From: Nitrospirota bacterium
GTDB taxonomy: Bacteria; Nitrospirota; Thermodesulfovibrionia; Thermodesulfovibrionales; JdFR-88
Length of the DNA: 64,000 nt
Assembly (NCBI GenBank): GCA_014874185.1
Contig: JACWAF010000019.1
Location: 104,794 to 168,793, forward strand
Reading direction: 5' to 3'
Shown: positions 16,265 through 24,432 of the stretch, one piece after another
Layout of the letters: each line of letters starts with the position of its first letter
Numbering within the stretch: position 1 is the stretch's first letter
Notes under the pieces: generated by a model
Databases searched by the model: none
The model's input: only the letters and a program-made list of their open reading frames with translations
What the model was told of the DNA's origin: nothing
Translations under genes and position numbers: made by a program

Positions 16265-17659
16265 CTAAGACTCCTTTGAGATTATAAAGAAATTTATTAT
16301 GCCTGAACGGTCATAAAAGGGATTGAGGAAATTATCGGGAATTTGGGCTTCCTCAAAAAGCCTTCTGCTCTCTGATTCCATGCGGTTCATGAGACCATCC
16401 CAATCGACAAACCAATGATACCCTTGAGTTCTGTAATGCTCACTATTTTCAAATGCAATAATTAATTTGCCCGCAGGTTTCAGCAAGCCATAAAGAGACT
16501 TCATAAGGCCTATGCTTATTCCGTCCGCAAGATAGTTAAATACGCCTGTGCTATAAATAATGTCATGAGGGCCAAACTCTCTCATGTTCTTTTCCGCATT
16601 CAACATCCTCACCACATTGTACTTCCGGAAGCTTACCTGCGGGGCTATATCCGTATAGGAAAGCCGGTTCAATCCGAAATCCAGCGCATCCGAATCTATA
16701 TCAAGGCAGGTCACAGTCGCTCCGGATTTTTTTATCTCCGGGGCGAGTTCAAACAATTCACGGCATGGACCTGAACCAATATCAAGCACTTGGGGCCTTT
16801 CCCTTTCATCGAGATCTTTTTTCAGGATCTCTTTGAGCTTCTCAAGCCGCCCTCTAACGGCAACCGCCAATTCTGCAGAAAGGAAATATCTGTCAAGAAA
16901 ATATCCTATTCCAGTGGAAAGTGGTAAATTGCGATAAATTCCCTCGATTATCTTGTAATCTCCCTGATAACCCTGGGGCCATACCCTCGCTCTGTTAGTA
17001 AAATAGCTCTGTTTGAAAATATGATCGGTTTTCAGATGAAAATTTTTCCGGGCACTTCTGATTATTTCCAGGTCAGCCGCCCCAAGTTCAAATTTTTCAG
17101 CCGAATCCGTAAAATCGTCCATCGTTTTTTTAAAGATCTCATAATTCGAACCCGTGTTGCTTGTCCCAATGCTTTCCATTTTCTGAATAAAATTTTTGCC
17201 TTCCCTGTCTATAAAATCCAGCCATCTCTTTTCTGTTTCCTTTTTATGCAGGTCCAGATAGGCATCATCCCGGAAATTTACACTCATCCCGCAGGATGCG
17301 CATTTTTCGGCCTGCGGCCGGATTCCGTTTCCGCAATACGGGCACTCATTGTCCCTCAGGTTTTCGCGTATGTAATCCCAGAGCGCGGATGTAACCTGGG
17401 GCTCCATATTCATGAATTTCACGGCCGCTCCGTCGCTCTCGTTTCTGAGCACCCGGCCTTTTATCTCCAGTTCTCCCAGGTTGGGAAATGGAGCCCTGAT
17501 CCTGACCACGGTATCCTTTGGCAAAGAGAAAGAGGAATTTATGAACGCACCCCCCAGACCGACATTGGCCGTAACAGACTGGTGCTCGGCTTTCTGCCCG
17601 TTCAAGGGGGTTACGCTTACTGGAATCCTGGCGGCGCATCTTATGTCGATCCTCGCCAT
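16265..17659 (-). CDS. PilZ - zinc ribbon - SAM methyltransferase fusion
   Basis: 464 aa. Residues 5-98 are a PilZ domain: RCAAR (7-11) supplies the RxxxR motif and NVGLGG (32-37) stands at the (D/N)xSxxG motif, with Gly for Ser. A zinc ribbon follows, CPYC (106-109) and CASC (120-123). The rest matches the class I methyltransferases annotated as extracellular-factor 3-hydroxypalmitate methyl ester synthesis proteins (PhcB-like): WPQGYQGDYKIIEGIYRN, SAM motif LDIGSGPCRELFEL (292-305), CLDID, and YSTGVFNYLADG. GGAGGGT precedes the ATG. The domain order is seen; c-di-GMP control of methyl ester signal synthesis is inference. Confidence 0.8.
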   Translation of the reverse strand: MARIDIRCAARIPVSVTPLNGQKAEHQSVTANVGLGGAFINSSFSLPKDTVVRIRAPFPNLGELEIKGRVLRNESDGAAVKFMNMEPQVTSALWDYIRENLRDNECPYCGNGIRPQAEKCASCGMSVNFRDDAYLDLHKKETEKRWLDFIDREGKNFIQKMESIGTSNTGSNYEIFKKTMDDFTDSAEKFELGAADLEIIRSARKNFHLKTDHIFKQSYFTNRARVWPQGYQGDYKIIEGIYRNLPLSTGIGYFLDRYFLSAELAVAVRGRLEKLKEILKKDLDERERPQVLDIGSGPCRELFELAPEIKKSGATVTCLDIDSDALDFGLNRLSYTDIAPQVSFRKYNVVRMLNAEKNMREFGPHDIIYSTGVFNYLADGISIGLMKSLYGLLKPAGKLIIAFENSEHYRTQGYHWFVDWDGLMNRMESESRRLFEEAQIPDNFLNPFYDRSGIINFFIISKES

Positions 17660-17841
17660 AACACCCTCCGATCATGATAAATCTAACCCCGCAAAAACAT
17701 AGGCGATTTTAGCATAAGCATAAAAATTTTTAAATAACTATCGTTTAATTGCTGTTTCGATGGCAGCGAGCACCGAATGGTAGATTTGCCCGATAAGAAA
17801 GTAAATACTGGCTTTAAAACGGCGGGACATCAAACTTCAAT

Positions 17842-18474
17842 TCACATCTTCGGTTGCTCCATATGGTCCATGCCTTCGCCGGCGCTGCACAGAGGGATGC
17901 GCCTCAGGGAAACCCGCCCGTATCTCTTTCCGTAATACCGGCAGAAGGCCTCCACTACATCCGGATCGAACTGCCTGCCGCTGCAGTCCTCCAGGAGGGC
18001 AAAGGCCATATTTAGATCCATGGGGTTTCTGTAGGGGCGCTTTGACGTAATCGCCTCAAAGAAATCGGCTACGGCGATGACCCTGGCGCCCAGGGGGATC
18101 TCATCTCCTTTAAGCCCCAGCGGATACCCCGTTCCGTCCATCTTCTCGTGATGGTAACCGGCTATTTCCGGAACCTGCCTGTATTTTTCCTCGAGTTGTA
18201 TCTCTTCCAGCATCTTCTTTGTTTTTCCAGCGTGCGATTTGACCTCTTCGAATTCCTCTTCGGTCAGTTTGCCCGCTTTTTTAAGGATGGACTTGTTTAC
18301 TCCTATCTTCCCGTAATCGTGTAAAAGCGCGGCCACCCTGATGACCTCCTTGAAATCCTGATTGAAACCCAGCTCTTCACATATCCCCAATGCGTACTCC
18401 GTGACCTTTTCGGAATGCCCCTCCGTAAAACAACTGGCATCAATATTTGCCGCAAGCGCGCTGAGGGTGGCCAT
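17842..18474 (-). CDS. HD-GYP domain protein (putative c-di-GMP phosphodiesterase)
   Basis: 210 aa, a stand-alone HD-GYP domain. Metal and substrate motifs are present: GHSEKVTEYA, LLHDYGKIGV (HD pair), HHEKMDGTGYPLGLKG (the GYP signature) and ARVIAVADFFEAIT. Such proteins hydrolyse c-di-GMP to GMP. No receiver or other sensor domain is attached; the frame extends about 18 codons upstream to a stop without a better start, and AGGGAG precedes the ATG. A tRNA gene lies 175 bases upstream. The gap 17660-17841 shows no feature. Confidence 0.9.
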   Translation of the reverse strand: MATLSALAANIDASCFTEGHSEKVTEYALGICEELGFNQDFKEVIRVAALLHDYGKIGVNKSILKKAGKLTEEEFEEVKSHAGKTKKMLEEIQLEEKYRQVPEIAGYHHEKMDGTGYPLGLKGDEIPLGARVIAVADFFEAITSKRPYRNPMDLNMAFALLEDCSGRQFDPDVVEAFCRYYGKRYGRVSLRRIPLCSAGEGMDHMEQPKM

Positions 18475-18648
18475 GAATTCTTTCTCCCTTGCATATGTGG
18501 AACCGATTTTCCCATCCGAAAAACCAATTCACAAAAAAGCATTTAATAATAGTGTGAACCCTATCACAAATGCAACCTGTATCACATAGGAGATCGCTGG
18601 TTTTGGAAGCAGTTGACGAGGTCACTGGAAATGAAATTGCAAAGGCAG

Positions 18649-18730
18649 TGCGAGAGAGGGGATTTGAACCCCTACAGGTTTCCCCACTGGATCCTAAGTC
18701 CAGCGCGTCTGCCAGTTCCGCCACTCTCGC
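18649..18730 (-). tRNA. tRNA-Leu (anticodon TAG)
   Basis: 82-base class II tRNA. The acceptor arms are GCGAGAG (18730-18724) and CTCTCGC (18656-18650). The anticodon stem-loop CTGGA-CTTAGGA-TCCAG gives TAG. A long variable arm and the T-loop GGTTCAAATCC are present, and the discriminator is A. The 3' CCA is not encoded. The gap 18731-18910 beyond it shows no feature. Confidence 0.95.
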
Positions 18731-18910
18731 TAGTACTGGATTTTAATCAAGTTTCAGCCGCTTTGTCCAACTCCCGTTTTAGACCCTTTTTAATTTTAAA
18801 CGGCTGGAGGGTTTCTCATCTCTGAGCGGGGCGGCACCAGCGCTTTTGAAGGCGTAAGGGCGCTTGCAGGGCACTTCTTTTGCGCTGAAAAGCCTTATCC
18901 TCTGCGGGGC

Positions 18911-19273
18911 CTAGTTGCTGCTTCTTACAAAATATTCGCCGATCTTCTCCTTGAGGGCCCTGCCAGTGAACGGCTTTGGCAGGCAGGAGAAGATGCCGTC
19001 ATACCTGATGAATTTCCTTTCCGTTTCCACCTCCGAAGAAAGCACCAGGATGGGGGTTTCCGGATCCATCCTGTTTATCTTCCAGAAGAATTCCTTCAGG
19101 CAGACCCCGGGAAGGTTATCGTCTATGATTACCAGGTCATAATTGAAGGCGGCAATATCCGCCAGGGCCTCCGTCCCGTTATTGATGGTTTTGAGGACAT
19201 GCACTTCGGACAGCACCGTGCAGCAATAGTGGACCACGAACGGATTGCCTGAAATCACCAGTATTGATGCCAT
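18911..19273 (-). CDS. Single-domain response regulator receiver
   Basis: 120 aa, a receiver domain alone. LVIIDDNLPG carries the phospho-acceptor Asp, LVLSSE the conserved Ser/Thr position and CLPKPF the Lys. There is no output domain, so it either relays phosphate to another protein or acts by protein contact. A good GGGAGGGG site precedes the ATG. It is followed by tRNA-Leu and preceded by a 200-base gap. The cognate kinase is unknown; the orphan hybrid kinase nearby is one possibility. Confidence 0.85.
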   Translation of the reverse strand: MASILVISGNPFVVHYCCTVLSEVHVLKTINNGTEALADIAAFNYDLVIIDDNLPGVCLKEFFWKINRMDPETPILVLSSEVETERKFIRYDGIFSCLPKPFTGRALKEKIGEYFVRSSN

Positions 19274-19456
19274 TCGCCCCTCCCTCTCAAAGGCCCTAAA
19301 AAAATGCTCTCCCCAATAGCCGGGCTTGATTACCCGGACAGGCCGGAACTAATAATCCAATTTAATTCTTTACACATGCTGGTTGAAGATTAACAATCTC
19401 AAAGCGAATCAGAAAACCGCCAAAAGTAGGGTAAGGAGGACAAAACACGGGAATTT

Positions 19457-19474
19457 CTCCCACGAATGTGGGAG
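19457..19474 (-). terminator. Hairpin directly after the response regulator stop
   Basis: CTCCCAC and GTGGGAG arms around ATTC, starting on the base after the stop codon on the minus strand, followed by AAATTCCCGTGTTTT. It resembles a weak rho-independent terminator for the kinase-regulator operon (21813-19475). The remaining gap to 19274 shows no other feature. Confidence 0.45.
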
Positions 19475-20071
19475 TCAGTCGGTTGTAAGCGCCTTGAGGA
19501 CGGCCGAGATCAGCGCGGCCTTGTTTTTTACGGAGAACTTGGCATAAAGGTTCTGCAGGTGCTGCTTGGCCGTGCTGTTTTTTACGGAGAGCTTCCCGGC
19601 CAGCTCGCCAATTTTTGTTACGTTCTCTTCTATAACAAGCCTCAAAAGGGCTTCCTCTTTCCTGGTAATGCGGAAAGGACCCAGCCTGGACCAGTTCAAA
19701 GAAGCCCCCCCGGATTTTTCAAGCACCTTTTTTACGGTCTCCAGTATGTCTTCGGTCCTGAATGGCTTGGTGAAATAGTCCGCCACACCCCGCTTGATCG
19801 CGCAGATCGCGCTCTCAGCCGTAGGGTAGGCCGTTATAATGATTACCTTTGTGCCGGGGTGGTTTCCGGCTATGTGATTTACGATCTCCTCGCCGCTTTT
19901 CCCTGGCATTACCAGGTCCGTAATGACGAGGTCGAACCTCCTTTTTTTCAGGATCTCCATGGCCTCAGTGCCGGATCGGGCCGCTATCGTGAACCAGCCG
20001 GCGCTGTTCAGTATGAAACCGAGATTTCTCCTTAACACGTCCTCGTCTTCTATGAGGAGAATATCGGCCAT
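19475..20071 (-). CDS. Response regulator, receiver plus LuxR-type HTH
   Basis: 198 aa. The receiver (residues 1-120) has IEDED, LVITDLVMPGKSGEE with the phospho-Asp, and YFTKPF. Residues about 133-198 form a GerE/LuxR-like DNA-binding domain (ITRKEEALLRLVIEENVTKI, then VKNSTAKQHLQNLYAKFSVKNKAAL). It lies two bases downstream of the kinase gene and almost certainly is its partner. The helix positions diverge somewhat from canonical LuxR proteins. Target genes are not evident. Confidence 0.9.
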   Translation of the reverse strand: MADILLIEDEDVLRRNLGFILNSAGWFTIAARSGTEAMEILKKRRFDLVITDLVMPGKSGEEIVNHIAGNHPGTKVIIITAYPTAESAICAIKRGVADYFTKPFRTEDILETVKKVLEKSGGASLNWSRLGPFRITRKEEALLRLVIEENVTKIGELAGKLSVKNSTAKQHLQNLYAKFSVKNKAALISAVLKALTTD

Positions 20072-20073
20072 TT

Positions 20074-21813
20074 TCAGTTCAGGGGGAAGGAGACCTCCAC
20101 GGTCGTCCCCTCGCCCGGGCGGCTTGTGAAATCAAGCCTCCCCTTGTACTTGCCCACAAGCTGCCTTGTGATGTAGAGACCGAGCCCGGCCCCCTCTTCC
20201 TTTGAGCTGAAGGTGCCTGCGGATATCCGGTTGGCCACATCGGGGGACATCCCCGCACCGGTGTCCCTGACCCTTATTGCCAGTGTCCCGTCCTCTCTGA
20301 ACGTGCTGATCACAAGCCGCTTGTCCGGCGTTTCCCTCATCGCCTCCTCGGAGTTTTTTATCAGGTTCAGAAGTATCTGTTTTATATGGCCCGGATAGCA
20401 TGGAAAGCCGGGCAACTCGGGCGAGAGTTCGCTTTTTATGGAAATGCCCTTCCCGGAAAGCCTCCTCCGGGTAATGTTTATCACCTTCAGTATCTCCGAA
20501 TTTATGTCCACCTGCTGTATGGTCCCATGGTCAGACCGGTAGACATCGAGTATCCCCTTCACTATCCCCGACATCCGCTCTATCTCCTCAAGGAGGCTCT
20601 TCATAATGTCTTTCCTGTACTCCCCGTAAACCCGGACCCTGTTTGCTATATACAGGCCGGTCTCCACGTTGGCAAGCGAGTTGTTTATCTCGTGCGCAAT
20701 CTCGGCGGCTATCATGCCCTTGGCCGCGAAGGTCTCGGCGGCAAGAAGCCTTGCGGCATACTCTTTTTCCATGGTGATGTCTCTGGCGATCACCATCATG
20801 CCGACCACGCTGCGCTTTTCATATATGGGCGTTGAATTGGCTGACGCGATCAGCCTGCCCCCGCCTTTTGCGATTATGGCAAGCTCCGCAATGGAAGGAG
20901 ACCCGTTAAGGGTCTTCTTGAGCAGTTTTAAGGCCTTGTCCCGGTAGGGCTCCTCGATAAGGCAGAGGAAATTCCTGCCGATGGCCTCTTCCGCCGGATA
21001 TCCGGAGAGTTCCACGCCCTTCTTGTTAATCGAAGTTATCACGCCTTCGGAATCGAGAAAGCAGATTACGTCGCTGGCGTTCTCCATCAGATTCCTGTAC
21101 CGCTCCTCCGATTTCCATTTTTGCTCATAGGCGATCTGGAGTTTGCGGTTGCTCTCTTCCAGATAGGCTATGGCCTCCTTGAGGGCCATCTTATCGGTGC
21201 TCCTGCGGAGGATCCCTTTAATGGAATTGTTCCAATTGAGCCTGAAGATGCAGCTTTCAGCCCCGAATCTCACGCCTCCCTTCTTACGGACGTCTTCAGG
21301 GATGTCCTCCTCGGGAACCGAGCATTGCACCTCGGTTATCCCGGCAGGCTCCAGGCCGAAGATCTCCGTGACCACGCTGAACATACCCTGATTATAAAGG
21401 CAGGCCCCCCTGGTCTGTCTGACGTTTGTTTTTATCTCGATGCAGGCGCTTTCCCTGTCGCTTTCAAGGACCTTTATTTCAACCGAGTCCCTGGTGAAAT
21501 ACCTGGCGATCTTCGGTGTGTTTCTGTACAGGCGCTCGGGGGTGGTAAAAAGCTTGATAAGCGTGTTCACCATCCCCAGGGATTTATAGGCCAGCACACT
21601 CCGCCCTATTTTAAGGAGGACCGTCTCGTCCCGGTAGAGGGCCTCAAGCCTCTTCTCCAGAACCCGCTCCAGCTCCCATGATATCCAGTTGTCCGGGTTG
21701 GCAAGATACTCTTCGTCGAATTGCAGGCCTTCAAGAAACTTGGGGAGGAATTCGGGGCGGGTGTTTTTTACATATTGGATGAAAGTGCTCGTAATCCGGC
21801 AGCTTATCTGCAT
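20074..21813 (-). CDS. Cytoplasmic PAS histidine kinase with a novel-looking N-terminal sensor
   Basis: 579 aa from ATG at 21813, which has GAGG upstream; an in-frame start at 21903 would run into the divergent gene, so it is rejected. Residues 1-205 form a helical domain (including ARYFTRDSVEIKVLE and CLYNQGMFSVVTEIFG) resembling N-terminal sensor domains of some myxobacterial and deltaproteobacterial regulators, ligand unknown. A PAS domain (about 235-355), HisKA with AAEIAHEINNSLANVE and an ATPase domain with GAGLGLYITRQLVGKY follow. There are no membrane helices. It pairs with the adjacent response regulator. Confidence 0.88.
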   Translation of the reverse strand: MQISCRITSTFIQYVKNTRPEFLPKFLEGLQFDEEYLANPDNWISWELERVLEKRLEALYRDETVLLKIGRSVLAYKSLGMVNTLIKLFTTPERLYRNTPKIARYFTRDSVEIKVLESDRESACIEIKTNVRQTRGACLYNQGMFSVVTEIFGLEPAGITEVQCSVPEEDIPEDVRKKGGVRFGAESCIFRLNWNNSIKGILRRSTDKMALKEAIAYLEESNRKLQIAYEQKWKSEERYRNLMENASDVICFLDSEGVITSINKKGVELSGYPAEEAIGRNFLCLIEEPYRDKALKLLKKTLNGSPSIAELAIIAKGGGRLIASANSTPIYEKRSVVGMMVIARDITMEKEYAARLLAAETFAAKGMIAAEIAHEINNSLANVETGLYIANRVRVYGEYRKDIMKSLLEEIERMSGIVKGILDVYRSDHGTIQQVDINSEILKVINITRRRLSGKGISIKSELSPELPGFPCYPGHIKQILLNLIKNSEEAMRETPDKRLVISTFREDGTLAIRVRDTGAGMSPDVANRISAGTFSSKEEGAGLGLYITRQLVGKYKGRLDFTSRPGEGTTVEVSFPLN

Positions 21814-21884
21814 TCTCAAGGCCTCGAATTTCTCATCTCGAATAAAAAGAATTATAATACAAACGCGGGAAAAGGAGGTATCCG

Positions 21885-22229
21885 ATGACCGGACAGGTTG
21901 CAAACCGCGTGAGAGGTCTCAAGTTCCTTTCGGACGTGCTTTCAAAAAGGCGGGAGGACCCTTTCTGCCCGCGGTGCAAGGCATTTGCCAATACGGCAGG
22001 GTTCGCCAGAGAGGAGTATGCGTCTTTTATCCAGAGCGGAGAGGCGCTGCCATCCGACTTCGAGTCTCTACTTTCGGAGGCGGGCTCCGCTTTTGACCTG
22101 CTTCAGCCCGGAGAGGGCCTTACGGGCCAGAAGAGGGCCGGAAACTGCAAGCTGCCCGAAGGGGTCTGCTTCGTAAAATCGGCAAAGGCCCTCTATCAAA
22201 AATTATCGGGTGAAGGGGAAACGGCTTAG
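21885..22229 (+). CDS. Small conserved-looking protein of unknown function with CPRC motif
   Basis: 114 aa, not recognised. A strong AAAGGAGG site six bases before the ATG supports expression. DPFCPRCKAF supplies a CxxC pair at residues 28-31; two further cysteines occur at NCKLPEGVCF, nine residues apart, so metal binding or a disulfide is possible. The rest is helical and charged. It is divergent from the kinase gene with only 71 bases between them; TATAAT is at 21851-21856. Confidence 0.7.
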   Translation: MTGQVANRVRGLKFLSDVLSKRREDPFCPRCKAFANTAGFAREEYASFIQSGEALPSDFESLLSEAGSAFDLLQPGEGLTGQKRAGNCKLPEGVCFVKSAKALYQKLSGEGETA

Positions 22230-22255
22230 GGGCATGCGGCAGGCATGACCGGGGA

Positions 22256-23524
22256 CTAAAACTTCTTTCTGGTCAACAGGTGTTTCGCCTGGAAGGAATT
22301 GAGGAGGTCCAGATACTGCTCCACCAGCCTTATCAGCAGAAAGTTCCGCCTGACCGTCTCCCTGGCCTTCCGCCCCATCTCATTCCGGAGCTTCCCATCT
22401 CTCAAGAGCTTAACCATCCGGTCGGCTGTCTCCTCCACCCCGTTGACAAGATACCCGTTTACCCCGTCCTTTATCTGGCATCTTATCCCGCCCGCGTTTC
22501 CGCCTATTACGGGGGTGCCCTTCCACATGGCCTCTGCCACGGTGAGGCCGAAGCCCTCCCGGATGGACTTTTGCACCACGACGGCCGCTTTCCTCTGCAC
22601 GGCATTCACAAGGGCCGAGTCCTGGAGGCTGAGGATTATTATCCGGTCCTCCCTGTTGTCAAGGAGCGATCTGTAAACCGCGCTGCCTTCCGGGTCGTCG
22701 GTGGCTATATTGCCAAGCAGCACCAGTGTGCAGTCCACCTTCTTCCTCGCCATCCGGAAAGCCTGGATGACCCCAAGCGGGTCCTTCCACCTGTCAAAGC
22801 GGGACACCTGGGCGACTATGGGGAGGTCGGTGGGGATTTTGGCCCTCTCCAGTCTTTCGTTCATCTCTTCCCGGGAAAGCTCCCGGTTCTTTATGGAAAA
22901 CGGGTTAATGGCGGGCATGAAGAATATCTCGGGTATTGAGAGCCCCTTCGAGTACTCTTTCATCGTGAATATGGCGGCGTCGTACTTTTCTATGAACCCG
23001 AGCAGGTATCTCCATACCTCCTTATGGGGGCTGGTCAGGTCTATATGGCAGCGCCATATCCAGGGGCCTCTCCTCCGATAGTGCTCTATCATGGGCAGAG
23101 GCTGGGGGTCGTTGACGATGACCACGTCGTGGTCCAGATGGATTCTCACCGCGTTCTCGAAGGCCACTTCCTCGTATATCCGTATCTTGCGGCGGCTCAG
23201 GTTTATATCGGCCCCCTGCAGGGCATTGTGCATCTTCTTCGTGATCGTGAAGAAATCCGGCGAACCCTGGATGAGCCTCCAGCCGGTCTTTATACCCAGG
23301 CTGTTCAGCAGGAGTGTTGAAGACGAAAGCAGTTCCGCCACCCCGCCCCCGTAATAGGTGGAGTTCACGTGTACCACGTGGAGGTCCGAGACCAGCCTTG
23401 CCTTGTCAAGCACGCGCTGGACCATCTCCGGGCCCACGAACTGCTCATAGTCTTCGGCCCTGACCAGCCTGTGCCCGGTCTGCTCGGCCACTCTTACCTC
23501 GTATTTGTATCCGGGTGTGCGCAT
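22256..23524 (-). CDS. treT: Trehalose synthase, TreT-like GT4 glycosyltransferase
   Basis: 422 aa. The N-terminal half has VVHVNSTYYGGGVAELLSS, HDVVIVNDPQPLP and WRCHIDLTSP, diagnostic of TreT-type trehalose synthases, which join NDP-glucose and glucose. The C-terminal GT4 fold has QVSRFDRWKDPLGVIQAF, QKSIREGFGLTVAEAMWKG and GNAGGIRCQI (nucleotide-sugar binding). GGGAAGG precedes the ATG. It is third in the order APH-kinase, HAD phosphatase, TreT on the minus strand, with a 194-base gap before it that holds nothing recognisable. Trehalose would serve as osmolyte or reserve. Confidence 0.85.
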   Translation of the reverse strand: MRTPGYKYEVRVAEQTGHRLVRAEDYEQFVGPEMVQRVLDKARLVSDLHVVHVNSTYYGGGVAELLSSSTLLLNSLGIKTGWRLIQGSPDFFTITKKMHNALQGADINLSRRKIRIYEEVAFENAVRIHLDHDVVIVNDPQPLPMIEHYRRRGPWIWRCHIDLTSPHKEVWRYLLGFIEKYDAAIFTMKEYSKGLSIPEIFFMPAINPFSIKNRELSREEMNERLERAKIPTDLPIVAQVSRFDRWKDPLGVIQAFRMARKKVDCTLVLLGNIATDDPEGSAVYRSLLDNREDRIIILSLQDSALVNAVQRKAAVVVQKSIREGFGLTVAEAMWKGTPVIGGNAGGIRCQIKDGVNGYLVNGVEETADRMVKLLRDGKLRNEMGRKARETVRRNFLLIRLVEQYLDLLNSFQAKHLLTRKKF

Positions 23525-23718
23525 ACCTTCCCTTTAACAGCTTTATTCTTTCTTGTCAACCTGGGAGAAACAAAAAGGTCTTCAGAAACGGCCAAAAAAA
23601 CTATTGCAATCTGACTGGAGGAGCCGGCGATATGCCCCATTTCGGCCTGACGGCCCCCTCGGGTAACGCCCTTCGATGGAAAAGCGCTTCCCCCGGCAAG
23701 CCCCCTTGCCTCCGGCGA

Positions 23719-24429
23719 CTAGACCAGTATCTCTTTCAGGACTTCCTGCAGTTCGGAATAGTTTGAGAAGTATTTATCCGGCTTAAGCCCGTTGAAGGAT
23801 ACGTCATAGGCCCTGAAGAGGACGCACTTCAGACCCGCCTTCTTCGCCCCCACCAGGTCCTTCTGCGGGTTGTCCCCAATATATATCGCCTCTTCGGGCT
23901 TGGTCTTCAGTTTCTTCAAGGCCGTCTGGAAGAGCCTCACGTCGGGCTTTTTGAAGCCGTAAACGGACGACAGCACTCTTACGTCAAAGAACCTGTTCAG
24001 GTTCAGCATATCCATTTCAGGTTCCGTAAAAACCCATTGCGCATCCGAAACGAGCCCCAGTTTGAACTCCCCGGCAAGACTGGTAAGCACGTCATATATG
24101 CCGTCAAAAGCCTTGAACCTTTTCCTGGACAATGCCCTGAAGAGCATGGACGTGTCTTTCACTATGTTCTTTGGGTATCGTCTGGGGCCGAACTTGTGCA
24201 TGATCTCATGAAACACCTTGTATACATCCACTTCCGGGTAAGCCTCGGCGCTCCGCGCCATATGCAGCGAGACCTCCTCCGCATATGCCCTCTTCAGCCC
24301 ATCCGGCGAGATCCTGACCATGTGGTATGAAAGATACTGGGCCAGGTTGGAATAAAGCGATATGTCGTGCTCGTCAGTCTGGATGTCTATCAGGGTGCCG
24401 TAAAGGTCGAATATGACGGCCTTAGCCAT
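23719..24429 (-). CDS. HAD-superfamily hydrolase
   Basis: 236 aa. HAD motif I is VIFDLYGTLIDI (residues 5-16, nucleophile Asp), motif II LGLVSDAQW, motif III Lys near YGFKKPDVRLF and motif IV IYIGDNPQKDLVGAKKAG. A helical cap sits between motifs I and II (subfamily IA). It is probably a small-molecule phosphatase. Its start lies three bases after the APH-kinase stop, so the two are co-transcribed, and TreT follows; a sugar-phosphate substrate is an inference from that company. Confidence 0.88.
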   Translation of the reverse strand: MAKAVIFDLYGTLIDIQTDEHDISLYSNLAQYLSYHMVRISPDGLKRAYAEEVSLHMARSAEAYPEVDVYKVFHEIMHKFGPRRYPKNIVKDTSMLFRALSRKRFKAFDGIYDVLTSLAGEFKLGLVSDAQWVFTEPEMDMLNLNRFFDVRVLSSVYGFKKPDVRLFQTALKKLKTKPEEAIYIGDNPQKDLVGAKKAGLKCVLFRAYDVSFNGLKPDKYFSNYSELQEVLKEILV

Positions 24430-24432
24430 GGC

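Noticed and set aside
17842..18542. Frameshifted longer HD-GYP protein
   Set aside because: The frame upstream of the ATG at 18474 closes after 18 codons, and AGGGAG precedes that ATG, so a stand-alone domain is the simpler reading.
20074..21903. Longer kinase start at 21903
   Set aside because: It would overlap the divergent gene at 21885 and adds a hydrophobic stretch with no ribosome-binding site; ATG 21813 has GAGG upstream.
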